Shown here: positions 47,961-55,727 of the stretch, one piece after another
Layout of the letters: each line of letters opens with the position of its first letter
Numbering within the stretch: the stretch's first letter is position 1
Assembly (NCBI RefSeq): GCF_000022085.1
Contig: NC_011894.1
Coordinates: 2,693,501 to 2,757,500 of the forward strand
Direction: 5' to 3'
Source of the DNA: Methylobacterium nodulans ORS 2060
Lineage (GTDB): Bacteria; Pseudomonadota; Alphaproteobacteria; Rhizobiales; Beijerinckiaceae
Length of the DNA stretch: 64,000 bases
Made by a program: the position numbers and the translations under genes
Notes under the pieces: model-generated
What the model saw: the letters and a program-made list of their open reading frames with translations, nothing else
Database searches by the model: none
Told to the model about the DNA's origin: nothing

Positions 47961-49289
47961 ATGGCATACGAGACCCTCGATCCGGCCGGGCTGCGGCCCG
48001 AGACCCTGGCCCTGCACGCCGGCTGGCGGGCCGACCCGTCCACCGGCGCCGTCGCGGTGCCGATCTTCCAGACGACCTCCTACCAGTTCCGCGACGCCGA
48101 CCACGCCGCGAACCTCTTCGCGCTCAAGGAACTCGGGAACATCTACACGCGGGTGACGAACCCCACGACCGAGGTGCTGGAGCAGCGCGCGGCTTTGCTG
48201 GAGGGTGGCGCGGCGGCCGTGGCGGTGGCGTCGGGCCAGGCGGCAGCGGCGCTCGCGATCCAGAACCTCGCCCGGGCCGGCGACAACATCGTCAGCGCCA
48301 CCGACCTCTATGGCGGCACCTGGAACCTCTTCGCCAACACCCTGAAGGAGCAGGGCATCGAGGTACGCTTCGTCGATCCGACGGATCCCGAGAGCTTCCG
48401 CCGCGCCACCGACGAGCGCACCCGCGCCTATTACGGCGAGACCCTGCCCAACCCGAAGCTCACCGTCTTCCCCATCGCCGAGGTGGCGGCGATCGGCCGG
48501 CCGCTCGGCATCCCGCTCATCCTCGACAACACCGCCGCCCCGCTGCTGGCCCGGCCCTTCGCGCACGGCGCGGCGGTCGTGGTCTACTCCACGACGAAGT
48601 ATCTCGGCGGCCACGGCACCTCGATCGGCGGGCTCATCATCGATGGCGGGCGCTTCGACTGGAGCGCCCATCCGGAGCGCCAGCCGGCCCTGACCAAGCC
48701 GGATCCGAGCTACCACGGGGCGGTCTGGGTCGAGGAGGCGAAGGCGCTCGGGCCGATCGCCTACGCGCTGCGGGCCCGGGTGCGGCTGCTGCGCGACCTC
48801 GGGCCGGCCCTCTCGCCCTTCAACGCGTTCCAGATCCTGCAGGGGCTGGAGACGCTGCCCCTGCGCATCGCGCGCCACGCCGAGAACGCGCTCGCGGTCG
48901 CCACCTACCTGTCCCGGCGGCCGGAGGTCGCACGGGTGATCCATCCGGCCTTCCAGACCGGCGTGCAGCGGGAGCGGGCCGACCGCTACCTCGCGGGCGG
49001 CTACGGCGGGCTCGTCGGGTTCGAACTCGCGGCCGGGCGCGAGGCGGGCCGCCGCTTCATCGAGGGCCTGCGGCTCTTCTACCACGTCGCCAATATCGGC
49101 GATGCCCGCAGCCTCGCGATCCATCCGGCGAGCACGACGCATTCGCAGCTCTCTCCGCAAGACCAGCGCGCCACGGGCGTGTCGGAGGGCTACGTGCGCC
49201 TCTCGATCGGGCTCGAGCACATCGATGACATCCTGGCGGATCTCGAGCGGGGGCTCGCGGCTGCCGGCCGGCTGGCGCAGGCGGCCTGA
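47961..49289 (+). CDS. metY: O-acetylhomoserine sulfhydrylase
   Basis: 442 residues from ATG 47961 (CCAGGGAGA upstream). Fold-type I PLP enzyme of the Cys/Met metabolism family: TLALHAGWRADPSTGA, PIFQTTSYQF, YTRVTNPTTEVLEQR, ASGQAAAALA, the PLP lysine 213 in VVYSTTKYLGGHG, and HPASTTHSQL. It makes homocysteine (or methionine) from O-acetylhomoserine and sulfide or methanethiol, using the sulfur released by the monooxygenases. Confidence 0.93.
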   Translation: MAYETLDPAGLRPETLALHAGWRADPSTGAVAVPIFQTTSYQFRDADHAANLFALKELGNIYTRVTNPTTEVLEQRAALLEGGAAAVAVASGQAAAALAIQNLARAGDNIVSATDLYGGTWNLFANTLKEQGIEVRFVDPTDPESFRRATDERTRAYYGETLPNPKLTVFPIAEVAAIGRPLGIPLILDNTAAPLLARPFAHGAAVVVYSTTKYLGGHGTSIGGLIIDGGRFDWSAHPERQPALTKPDPSYHGAVWVEEAKALGPIAYALRARVRLLRDLGPALSPFNAFQILQGLETLPLRIARHAENALAVATYLSRRPEVARVIHPAFQTGVQRERADRYLAGGYGGLVGFELAAGREAGRRFIEGLRLFYHVANIGDARSLAIHPASTTHSQLSPQDQRATGVSEGYVRLSIGLEHIDDILADLERGLAAAGRLAQAA

Positions 49290-49291
49290 CC

Positions 49292-49474
49292 ATGCGCCGC
49301 CTGCTTGTCTCACTCGTCTCCGCCCCCGCGGCAGCGGGCAGCGCGCTCGCCGAACCAACGACGCCCGACCTCAAGGTCGGCTTCGTGCCCGGCCCCGACG
49401 AGAGCGCCTTCAAGGCCGCGATCCGGGCCGACCGCTTCTACTACGGATTCAAGCTGCCGGATTACTTCGAATGA
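49292..49474 (+). pseudogene. Internally deleted ABC substrate-binding protein
   Basis: 60 codons in frame: a signal peptide (MRRLLVSLVSAPAAAGSALA), the start of a binding-protein fold (PDLKVGFVPGPDESAFKAAI), and then what looks like a C-terminal end (DRFYYGFKLPDYFE). The middle of the protein, some 200-300 residues, is missing. The stop overlaps the next ATG, so it may still be translated and couple expression of the following gene. Confidence 0.5.
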
Positions 49475-50844
49475 GCCGCCGCGAGCTGAGGCTGAACGCC
49501 TTCCACATGCATTCCCCGGGTCACACCTGGGCCGGGATGTGGCGGCACCCGCGCGACGCGTCGGTGCGCTACACCTCCCTCGATTACTGGACCTCGCTCG
49601 CCCGCACGGCCGAGCGCGGGCTTCTCGACGGCATCTTCCTCGCGGACGTGTTCGGCACCTACGACGTCTACGGCGGCAACGCCGACGCCGCGCTCGCGGG
49701 AGCCGCCCAGGCGCCGAACGCCGATCCGCTCCTCGTCGTGCCGGCGATGGCGCTCGTGACCTCGCAGATCGGCTTCGGGGTGACGGCCAACCTCACCTAC
49801 GAGCACCCCTACCAGTTCGCCCGGCGCTTCTCGACCCTCGACCACCTGACCGAGGGCCGGATCGGCTGGAACATCGTCACCGGCTATCTGGAGAGCGGTG
49901 CCCGCGGCATGGGCCTCGCGCAGGCCCGCGCGCACGACGCCCGCTACGAGGCGGGCGAGGACTTCATGGAGGCCGCCTACAAGCTCTGGGAGGGCAGCTG
50001 GGAGGACGATGCTGTCATCCACGACCGGGAACGCAGCATCTACACCCGGCCCGAGAAGGTGCACCGGGTCCGGCACAAGGGGCCGTTCTACCGCGTCGAT
50101 GCCCGCCACCTCGCCGAGCCCTCGCCCCAGCGCACGCCGGTGCTCTACCAGGCGGGCACCTCCTCCCGGGGCCGCGCCTTCGCGGCGCGCCATGCGGAGT
50201 GCATCTTCCTCAACGGCCACACCAAGCCGATCGCCGCCAGGGCCGTGCGCAGCATCCGCGAGGCGGCGCGCGACCATGGGCGCGACCCGTACGACATCCT
50301 GATGTTCCTCGGGGCGACGGTGATCGTGGCGCCGACCCGGGCCGAGGCGCTCGACCTGCGCGACGAGTACGCGCGCTATCTCGACGTCCAGGGTCAGCTC
50401 GCCCTCGTCTCGGGCTGGACTGGCATCGACCTGTCCACCCTCGGGCCCGAGGAGGCGCTGGCCTATGTGAAGACCAACGCCATGCAGTCGCTGGTCGAGA
50501 ACCTGACGGTGAACACGGACCACCGCTTCACGGTGCGCGACTTCGCGCAGTTCGGGCCGCTCGGCGCGCGCGCGCCCTTCCTCGTCGGATCGCCCAGCGA
50601 GGTGGCGGACGAGCTCCTGTCCTGGGCCGAGGAGGCCGATGTGGATGGGTTCAACCTCACCCGCGTGGTGGTGCCGGAGACGCTGGAGGCCTTCGTCGAC
50701 CTCGTGGTGCCGGAACTCCAGGACCGCGGCGTCTTCAAGACGCGCTACCGGGAGGGGACTCTTCGCGAGAAGCTGTTTCCGGGGACGGGCGCGCGGCTGA
50801 AATCCACCCATCCGGGCGCCGGCTTCCGGCGCCTCGCGGCCTGA
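49471..50844 (+). CDS. LLM-class flavin-dependent monooxygenase, NtaA/SnaA/DszA family
   Basis: 457 residues from ATG 49471. The family is clear: LRLNAFHMHSPGHTWAGMWR, IFLADVFGTYDVYGGN, TANLTYEHPYQFARRFSTLD (in part), RIGWNIVTGYLESGARGMG, VLYQAGTSSRGRAFAARHAE and VDGFNLTRVVVPE. These enzymes use FMNH2 supplied by a separate reductase to oxidise organosulfur or chelating substrates. The adjacent flavin-reductase/nitroreductase gene is broken. Confidence 0.88.
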   Translation: MSRRELRLNAFHMHSPGHTWAGMWRHPRDASVRYTSLDYWTSLARTAERGLLDGIFLADVFGTYDVYGGNADAALAGAAQAPNADPLLVVPAMALVTSQIGFGVTANLTYEHPYQFARRFSTLDHLTEGRIGWNIVTGYLESGARGMGLAQARAHDARYEAGEDFMEAAYKLWEGSWEDDAVIHDRERSIYTRPEKVHRVRHKGPFYRVDARHLAEPSPQRTPVLYQAGTSSRGRAFAARHAECIFLNGHTKPIAARAVRSIREAARDHGRDPYDILMFLGATVIVAPTRAEALDLRDEYARYLDVQGQLALVSGWTGIDLSTLGPEEALAYVKTNAMQSLVENLTVNTDHRFTVRDFAQFGPLGARAPFLVGSPSEVADELLSWAEEADVDGFNLTRVVVPETLEAFVDLVVPELQDRGVFKTRYREGTLREKLFPGTGARLKSTHPGAGFRRLAA

Positions 50845-50946
50845 CGCGCAAGGTGTGCCAGCCTCAGGTGATATAGTCAACATACAAGGTAGACTGTGTG
50901 CCTGGACCCGTTGCCGCGCTAGGCTGCCGATGAATGGAGGGCAGCC

Positions 50947-51319
50947 ATGGCAGGGACGGGAGCACGCACGGCGGCGCTGGCGGAGCGCTACGGACCGGCG
51001 GGAGCGAACCTCGCCATCGCCTGGAACGACACCCTGGCCTCCTCGCCCATCGCTCGGTGCGCGCCTACCGGCCCGATCCCCCGCCCGCCGGCACCCTGGA
51101 GACCCTGATCGCCGCGGCGCAGTGGCCGCCTCCTCGAACCTCCAGACCTGGAGCGTGGTCGCAGTGGAGCATCCGGAGACGAAGCGCCGCCTCGCCGCGG
51201 TGACGGGCGGCCAGCGGCACGTGATCGAAGCGCCGCTCGTCCTGGTCTGGCTCGCCGACCTGTCGCGCCTCGACGCGATCGGCCGCGCGCGGGAGCGGCT
51301 CGGCTTCGGGCTGTGCTGA
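50947..51319 (+). pseudogene. Nitroreductase-family remnant with two frameshifts
   Basis: Three frames join into one protein: MAGTGARTAALAERYGPAGA...LA, then LLAHRSVRAYRPDPPPAGTL with ETLIAAAQW, then SNLQTWSVVAVEHPETKRRL and a final stop at 51319. HRSVR and SSNLQTW are the usual FMN-contact segments of nitroreductases. Two frameshifts and a truncation at about half length make it non-functional. Confidence 0.75.
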
Positions 51320-51387
51320 TGCGCTGGCGCGGGGGAAGTCAAGCGATTATATCGACCAAGTTACCTCCCCGGCCGCGCGGAGCCAGG

Positions 51388-51840
51388 ATGCTCACCAACA
51401 AGGGAAAGTACGGGCTCAAGGCGCTCGTCCATCTCGCGGGGCTGCCGCCCGGCGCCCGCATCGGCGTGGCCGAGGTCGCCGCGGCCAACAACATCCCGAA
51501 AAAATTCCTGGACGCGATCCTGGGCGAACTGCGCAACGCCGGGATCGTTCACAGCCGCAAGGGCCCCGGGGGCGGCTATGCCCTGGCACGGCCCCCCGAG
51601 GAGATCCGGGTCGGCCACGCCATCCGCGTGCTCGATGGGCCGTTGGCTCCGATCCCCTGCGCGAGCCGGACGGGCTATCGCCCCTGCGAGGATTGTGCGG
51701 ACGAGGCCGCCTGCGCGGTGCGCCTGGTGATGCTGGAGGTGCGCAACAGCATCGCGGGCGTGCTCGATACGCTCACCCTCGCGCAGATGCGCGACCGGCC
51801 GGCGGCGGACGAGGGCGACAGCCTCACCTACCAGATCTGA
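51388..51840 (+). CDS. Rrf2-family transcriptional regulator with Fe-S type cysteines
   Basis: 150 residues from ATG 51388. The winged helix is at about 1-65 (MLTNKGKYGLKALVHLA, NNIPKKFLDAILGELRNAG, GGGYALARPPEEI). Cysteines in PCASRTGYRPCEDCADEAAC are placed like the cluster ligands of IscR/NsrR. CymR-type Rrf2 proteins sense cysteine supply. In this island it is the best candidate for a local sulfur-responsive regulator; this is inference. Confidence 0.88.
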   Translation: MLTNKGKYGLKALVHLAGLPPGARIGVAEVAAANNIPKKFLDAILGELRNAGIVHSRKGPGGGYALARPPEEIRVGHAIRVLDGPLAPIPCASRTGYRPCEDCADEAACAVRLVMLEVRNSIAGVLDTLTLAQMRDRPAADEGDSLTYQI

Positions 51841-51852
51841 CGGCCACTCCCC

Positions 51853-52797
51853 TCACCAGGTGGCGCAGGGGCGCGCGGCCGCATGCGGGACGGACTCGGG
51901 CCGATCCGATACCCCGCCGTCCCGGATGCGGGTGGCAAGCCACGCGCAGGCGACGTCGAGATCGAGAAGCTGCCCCCCGGCCGCATAGGGCATCAGCGCG
52001 GCGGGATCGGTCGTGAAGATCCGGTCTTCGCGCCCGCCCGCCCCGGTCCGCGCCATCGCCAGGAGCGGATGATCCGTCTGCTGCGGCGAGGCCCCCGGAC
52101 GCCCCGGTGCGCGCGCCGTCAGCGCGTGCCACGCCCGGCGCCCATGACGCAGGACGCTCGCCCGGGCCCGCGGCGGCAGGTGATGCCAGATCTCCGGGGC
52201 GTGCAGGCGCACGCCGTCGATCGCCTCGGTCCAGGGCATGTTTCGGAGTTCGGCCTCCCGCACCACATCCCGCAGCCAGCGAATCAGGTAGGCGATGCCG
52301 GTGCCGAGCGGCAGGTCGGCGCGGTCGAGGCGCAGCACGCGCAGGGCTTCGCCGGTCTTGGCGGTGAATGCCGCCCCGTGCGCCGCGGGCGATCCCGCCA
52401 CCGTGATCGTCGCAGTCTGCGCGAGGTAGGTCGTGCCGTCGTCGAGCAGAGCCGCGACGCCCTGCCCCGTCGCGCCAAGCGCCGTGCACGTCCCCTCGGC
52501 CACGTGAAGGCGCGTGGCGGCCTCCCGCAACGCGGCACTCAGCCGGGGCTCCGCACCGTCCGCCGCTCCGATCGGCCACCATCGCTCCCCGTCCGCGACG
52601 CCGGTCCTCAGGATCGGAGCGTAGGTCTGCCGGCGCAGGAGGCGGCAGAGGTCGGGCTTCCGTTCGATCAGCGTCACCTGGGCGCGCGGGTTCTGCCGCA
52701 GCAGGTGCGAGGTCAGGCAGAGGGCGCTGGCCGTGGCGCCCACCACGAGGTGGTGGCGCCCATCCCTCGGACGCGGGGGCGCGGCTGCCGCTTGCAT
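51853..52797 (-). CDS. FAD/NAD(P)-binding domain protein, possibly degenerate
   Basis: 314 residues. N-terminal HHLVVGATASALCLTSHLL stands where the dinucleotide-binding GxGxxG should be but lacks that pattern, while the middle (ADLPLGTGIAYLIRWLRDVV, WTEAIDGVRLHAPEIWHHLP) resembles the YdhS-like FAD/NAD(P)-binding family. It is shorter than the family's usual 450-600 residues, so it may be a divergent or decayed copy. The sulfur-island motif lies 68 bases upstream. Confidence 0.6.
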   Translation of the reverse strand: MQAAAAPPRPRDGRHHLVVGATASALCLTSHLLRQNPRAQVTLIERKPDLCRLLRRQTYAPILRTGVADGERWWPIGAADGAEPRLSAALREAATRLHVAEGTCTALGATGQGVAALLDDGTTYLAQTATITVAGSPAAHGAAFTAKTGEALRVLRLDRADLPLGTGIAYLIRWLRDVVREAELRNMPWTEAIDGVRLHAPEIWHHLPPRARASVLRHGRRAWHALTARAPGRPGASPQQTDHPLLAMARTGAGGREDRIFTTDPAALMPYAAGGQLLDLDVACAWLATRIRDGGVSDRPESVPHAAARPCATW

Positions 52798-53209
52798 CGG
52801 GGCCTCCTTCCGGCCGTCGCCGGGCGCGACGATGAGGGGGAATTGTCGAGCGAACGGGCCGAAAGATCAACGAGAACGTACTTTTTAAAGAACGCACGAA
52901 TGCAGAAGAAACCGCTGTCGATCGGCGCCTCGCGAGAGAATCCTGCGATGCTGGGTGCTCCGCCACCACCAACGCCGCATCCAGAAAGCATCACCCCAAC
53001 CGCGGCGATGCAGAACCGCCGCGGCCCGGCGGACATGCCGCGGTCGGCATTCGGCTGAGAATGGTCACCAAGCGTGGCCAGCGCTCGCGTTCTCCATTCA
53101 GAACATCGGGTGCCGTGATCACGCCAGTCATTCGGCCTTCGCCGCGCATGAGGCTTTCACCACCGTCGATCGCCGACGAAACGAGAACTTCCTTCGCCGA
53201 GGAGGTCTG
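52798..53209. other. Gap with divergent promoter
   Basis: It holds the regulatory motif at 52865-52893 for the leftward gene and, on the plus strand, the leader of the 37-aa gene. No further gene could be supported. Confidence 0.45.
52865..52893 (-). promoter_or_regulatory. Sulfur-island regulatory motif, site 2
   Basis: On the minus strand GTTCTTTAAAAAGTAC is followed by GTTCTCGTTGATC. A box GACAAT lies 17 bases after TTGATC and makes a plausible promoter for the FAD/NAD(P)-binding gene. Only two of the 16 dyad bases and few of the following bases differ from site 1. Confidence 0.6.
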
Positions 53210-53323
53210 ATGAAAAGTATTCGTCAGGGCGGTGCCTTCTCCGGCTGGGTCTTCGGGCTGGCGATGGTCGCGGGCATGACCGCCACGCTGCTGGGCGGAC
53301 ACCACCTTCGGCTGCTCCCCTGA
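53210..53323 (+). CDS. Small membrane protein (37 aa)
   Basis: ATG 53210 preceded by GAGGAGG at good spacing. The chain MKSIRQGGAFSGW is followed by one hydrophobic helix (VFGLAMVAGMTATLLGG) and HHLRLLP. Tiny single-helix proteins of this kind often accompany transporters or stress responses; no function is known. Confidence 0.55.
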   Translation: MKSIRQGGAFSGWVFGLAMVAGMTATLLGGHHLRLLP

Positions 53324-53358
53324 CCTCACGCCTGCCGGCTGCGCTGTTCCGGATGGGC

Positions 53359-53659
53359 CTAGCTCCGCACGGCCGGCGCAGCTCTCAGGCGAGCCGCCAC
53401 GGTCCGCGCCAGGTCCGCGGCTTGGCCGCGGATGTCCGGCACGGCCGTGCACTCCCACAGGGTGCCGCGCAGGAGCGGGCCGAGCGTCCAGAGCGGATGG
53501 TGGGCATCCCCGTGCTGGTCGATCAGCGTCAGGTCCTCGGTCACCGCGAGGCCGAGCCCTAGCCGGGCGCTCCGGCATGATGCGGCTGAGGTGGATGGCC
53601 GCCATGGTTCCGCTGAACCCCGCGCCGATCACGGCCACGGGACGTGAGGTCGTCGGCAT
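53359..53659 (-). pseudogene. FAD/NAD(P)-binding protein reduced to its two ends
   Basis: From ATG 53659 the frame reads MPTTSRPVAVIGAGFSGTMA with the intact GxGxxG motif, then AAIHLSRIMPERP. After a shift it continues LGLGLAVTEDLTLIDQHGDA with HPLWTLGPLLRGTLWECTAV, the C-terminus of the YdhS-like family. Several hundred codons between them are gone. Confidence 0.65.
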
Positions 53660-53689
53660 CGTTCGTCTCCAACCCAGCCGGTGCGCTGG

Positions 53690-53915
53690 TTATAGAGCGA
53701 GGCGCGGCAGAGTGCTCTGGCGGCAGCCGGAGCGGCCGATTCCGGCGATCACCTGGCCGGCCGGGACGTGCAGGTCGAGGCCACGGGTCTCGCGGTGGCG
53801 TCGGAAGCCCGCAGGGTCACGGCGAGCGCCACCGGCCGGCTCACCAGCGCCCCGGCTCCACGAAGTCGAACACGTGCTTGAACAGGCCCGAAATCGCGAC
53901 CGCCCTGCGCTGCTG
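53690..53915 (-). pseudogene. SsuC end and SsuB start remnants
   Basis: Minus strand, after the LLM gene: a tail AVAISGLFKHVFDFVEPGRW ending in TGA, then VSRPVALAVTLR from an overlapping GTG, and after a frameshift GLDLHVPAGQVIAGIGRSGC with RQSTLPRLAL and a stop. The last part is the start of an SsuB-type ATPase with a mutated Walker A (GRSGCRQST for GRSGCGKST). The transporter genes that once followed this monooxygenase have been lost. Confidence 0.6.
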
Positions 53916-53990
53916 AGCTGGGGGGTGCCGCCTGCGATCAGCCACCGGCCGAGTGTCTGGGCGGGGCGAACGGTCGAGCCGCCGCCCGGA

Positions 53991-55337
53991 TCAGGCACTC
54001 CGGCGCCGGGCCACGGCATAGCCGCTCTCCGGCCGCGGCAGCCCGTAATGGTCGCGCAGCGTCGTGCCCGCATACTCCGCGCGGAACAGACCGCGCTTGC
54101 GCAGGATCGGCACGACCTCGGCGACGAAGATGTCGAAGCCGCCGGTGAGCCAGGGCGGCATCACGTTGAACCCGTCGGCGGCGCCGGACTCGAACCAGGT
54201 CTGGATCGCGTCGGCGATGCGGTCGGGCGTGCCCGCCAGGACCCAATGGCCCCGCGCGCCGGCGAGCCGCTTGATCAGCCCGCGAAGGGTCGGCGCCTCG
54301 CGATCGACGATGTCCATCACGAGCTGGAAGCGGCTCGCGACGCCGTTCGGGCCCTGCCTGTCGATGACGTGGCGTGGGAAGGGGCCGTCGAGATCGTAGC
54401 CGCTCAGGTCGACGCCGAGCATGCGCTTGAGCTGCTCCAGCGAGGCGGCCGGCTGGATCAGTGCGTCGATCTCCTCCTCCAGCCTGTCGGCCTCGGCCTG
54501 GGTCGAGCCGATGAACGGGCTGATGCCGGGCAGGATGCGGATGTGCTCTGGCCGGCGCCCGAGCGCGCCGGCGCGCGTCTTGATGTCGGCGTAGAAGGCC
54601 TGCGCGCTGGCGAGCGTCTGGTGCGCGGTGAAGATCGCCTCCGCGTGCCGGGCCGCGAAGGAGCGGCCATCCTCCGACGAGCCGGCCTGCACGTAGACCG
54701 GCCGGCCCTGCGGCGATCGCGAGACGTTGAGCGGTCCGCGCACGCGGTAATGCTTGCCGACGTGGTCGATGCGGTGGACCTTGTCGCCGTCGGCGAAGAC
54801 GCCGCTCGCGGGATCGGCGACGAGGGCATCGTCCTCCCAGCTGTCCCAGAGCTTGGTCACCACGTCGAGGAACTCGCGCGCCTTGTCGTAGCGGTCGCCA
54901 TGCGGCGGGTGCTCGGGCAGGCCGAAATTCTGCGCCGCGCCGGCATCGCTGGTGGTGACGATGTTCCAGCCGGCCCGACCGTTGCTGATATGGTCGAGCG
55001 ACGCGAAGAGCCGCGCGAGATTGTAGGGCTCGTTGTAGGTGGTGGAGGCGGTCCCGATCAGTCCGATCCGGCTCGTCACGGCGGCGATCGCGGTCAGCCA
55101 GGTCACCGGCTCGAACCGCACCCGCGAGGAATAGCGGACGTTCTCCGGCAGCGACGGCCCGTCCGCGAAGAAGATCGCATCGAACTTGGCGGCTTCGGCC
55201 CGCCGCGCCAGCTCCTGATAGTAGCTGATGTCGAGCACGCGGCGTGGCTCGGATTCCCGGTAGCGCCACGCCGCCTCGTGATGACCGCCGGGGTAGATGA
55301 ACAGGTTCAGCGCCAGCTGGCGCTCGGGCTTGGACAT
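53991..55337 (-). CDS. LLM-class flavin-dependent monooxygenase, NtaA/SnaA family
   Basis: 448 residues from ATG 55337 (MSKPERQLALNLFIYPGGHH). Same family as 49471-50844: FDAIFFADGPSLPENVRYSS, ASTTYNEPYNLARLFASLDH, RAGWNIVTTSDAGAAQNFG, VYVQAGSSEDGRSFAARHAE, ADGFNVMPPWL. It opens a leftward unit that continued with ssuC/ssuB-like genes, now decayed. An upstream frame extension to 55518 is without protein character. Confidence 0.88.
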   Translation of the reverse strand: MSKPERQLALNLFIYPGGHHEAAWRYRESEPRRVLDISYYQELARRAEAAKFDAIFFADGPSLPENVRYSSRVRFEPVTWLTAIAAVTSRIGLIGTASTTYNEPYNLARLFASLDHISNGRAGWNIVTTSDAGAAQNFGLPEHPPHGDRYDKAREFLDVVTKLWDSWEDDALVADPASGVFADGDKVHRIDHVGKHYRVRGPLNVSRSPQGRPVYVQAGSSEDGRSFAARHAEAIFTAHQTLASAQAFYADIKTRAGALGRRPEHIRILPGISPFIGSTQAEADRLEEEIDALIQPAASLEQLKRMLGVDLSGYDLDGPFPRHVIDRQGPNGVASRFQLVMDIVDREAPTLRGLIKRLAGARGHWVLAGTPDRIADAIQTWFESGAADGFNVMPPWLTGGFDIFVAEVVPILRKRGLFRAEYAGTTLRDHYGLPRPESGYAVARRRSA

Positions 55338-55455
55338 CCGCAACCTCGCTTTGAAAGACCGGAAGCGCGCCCACGCCAGCATTCGAGAGGCGTGCCCGAT
55401 CCCGCCCGCACCGTCCCGCGCGGCAGGGCAAGCATGGCGAGACGGCTGCCGGGCA

Positions 55456-55480
55456 GTCAAGAGAAACGTGTTCTAAAAAC
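55456..55480 (-). promoter_or_regulatory. Sulfur-island motif, diverged site 4
   Basis: On the minus strand TTTTTAGAAC-AC-GTTTCTC-TTGAC recalls sites 1 and 2 (AGAAC, then TTCTC, then TTGAC) but with altered spacing. It lies about 120 bases upstream of the leftward LLM gene. Confidence 0.35.
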
Positions 55481-55631
55481 GAATAGATCGGAAGAATAAC
55501 CAGCCAGGCACACCCCACATCGTGGAAAATCCTAAACCATAAGAACGCACATCGTCGATATCACAAGATTTTTCTCCCGACTTTGGCGAACCTAGATCAT
55601 TTGTCTCACCGCATTCTTGCTCCAGGAAAAA

Positions 55632-55645
55632 CGTTCTCGTTGACG
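55632..55645 (+). promoter_or_regulatory. Sulfur-island motif, site 3
   Basis: CGTTCTCGTTGACG matches the downstream half of sites 1 and 2 almost exactly; the upstream dyad is reduced to GGAAAAA. A CAGATT box follows TTGACG at 17 bases. It precedes the binding protein/ATPase/permease operon. Confidence 0.55.
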
Positions 55646-55727
55646 TGGCGCACCCGCAAAGCCAGATTCTCCGTCATCGAGCGCGGCCTATTCAGGCCCG
55701 CAGGACGACGATTATCAGAGGCGAGTG

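Larger units (their letters stand above)
55338..55727. other. Divergent promoter region
   Basis: No gene. It carries the sulfur-island motif in both orientations (55456-55480 leftward, 55632-55645 rightward) and AT-rich DNA between them. Confidence 0.5.
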
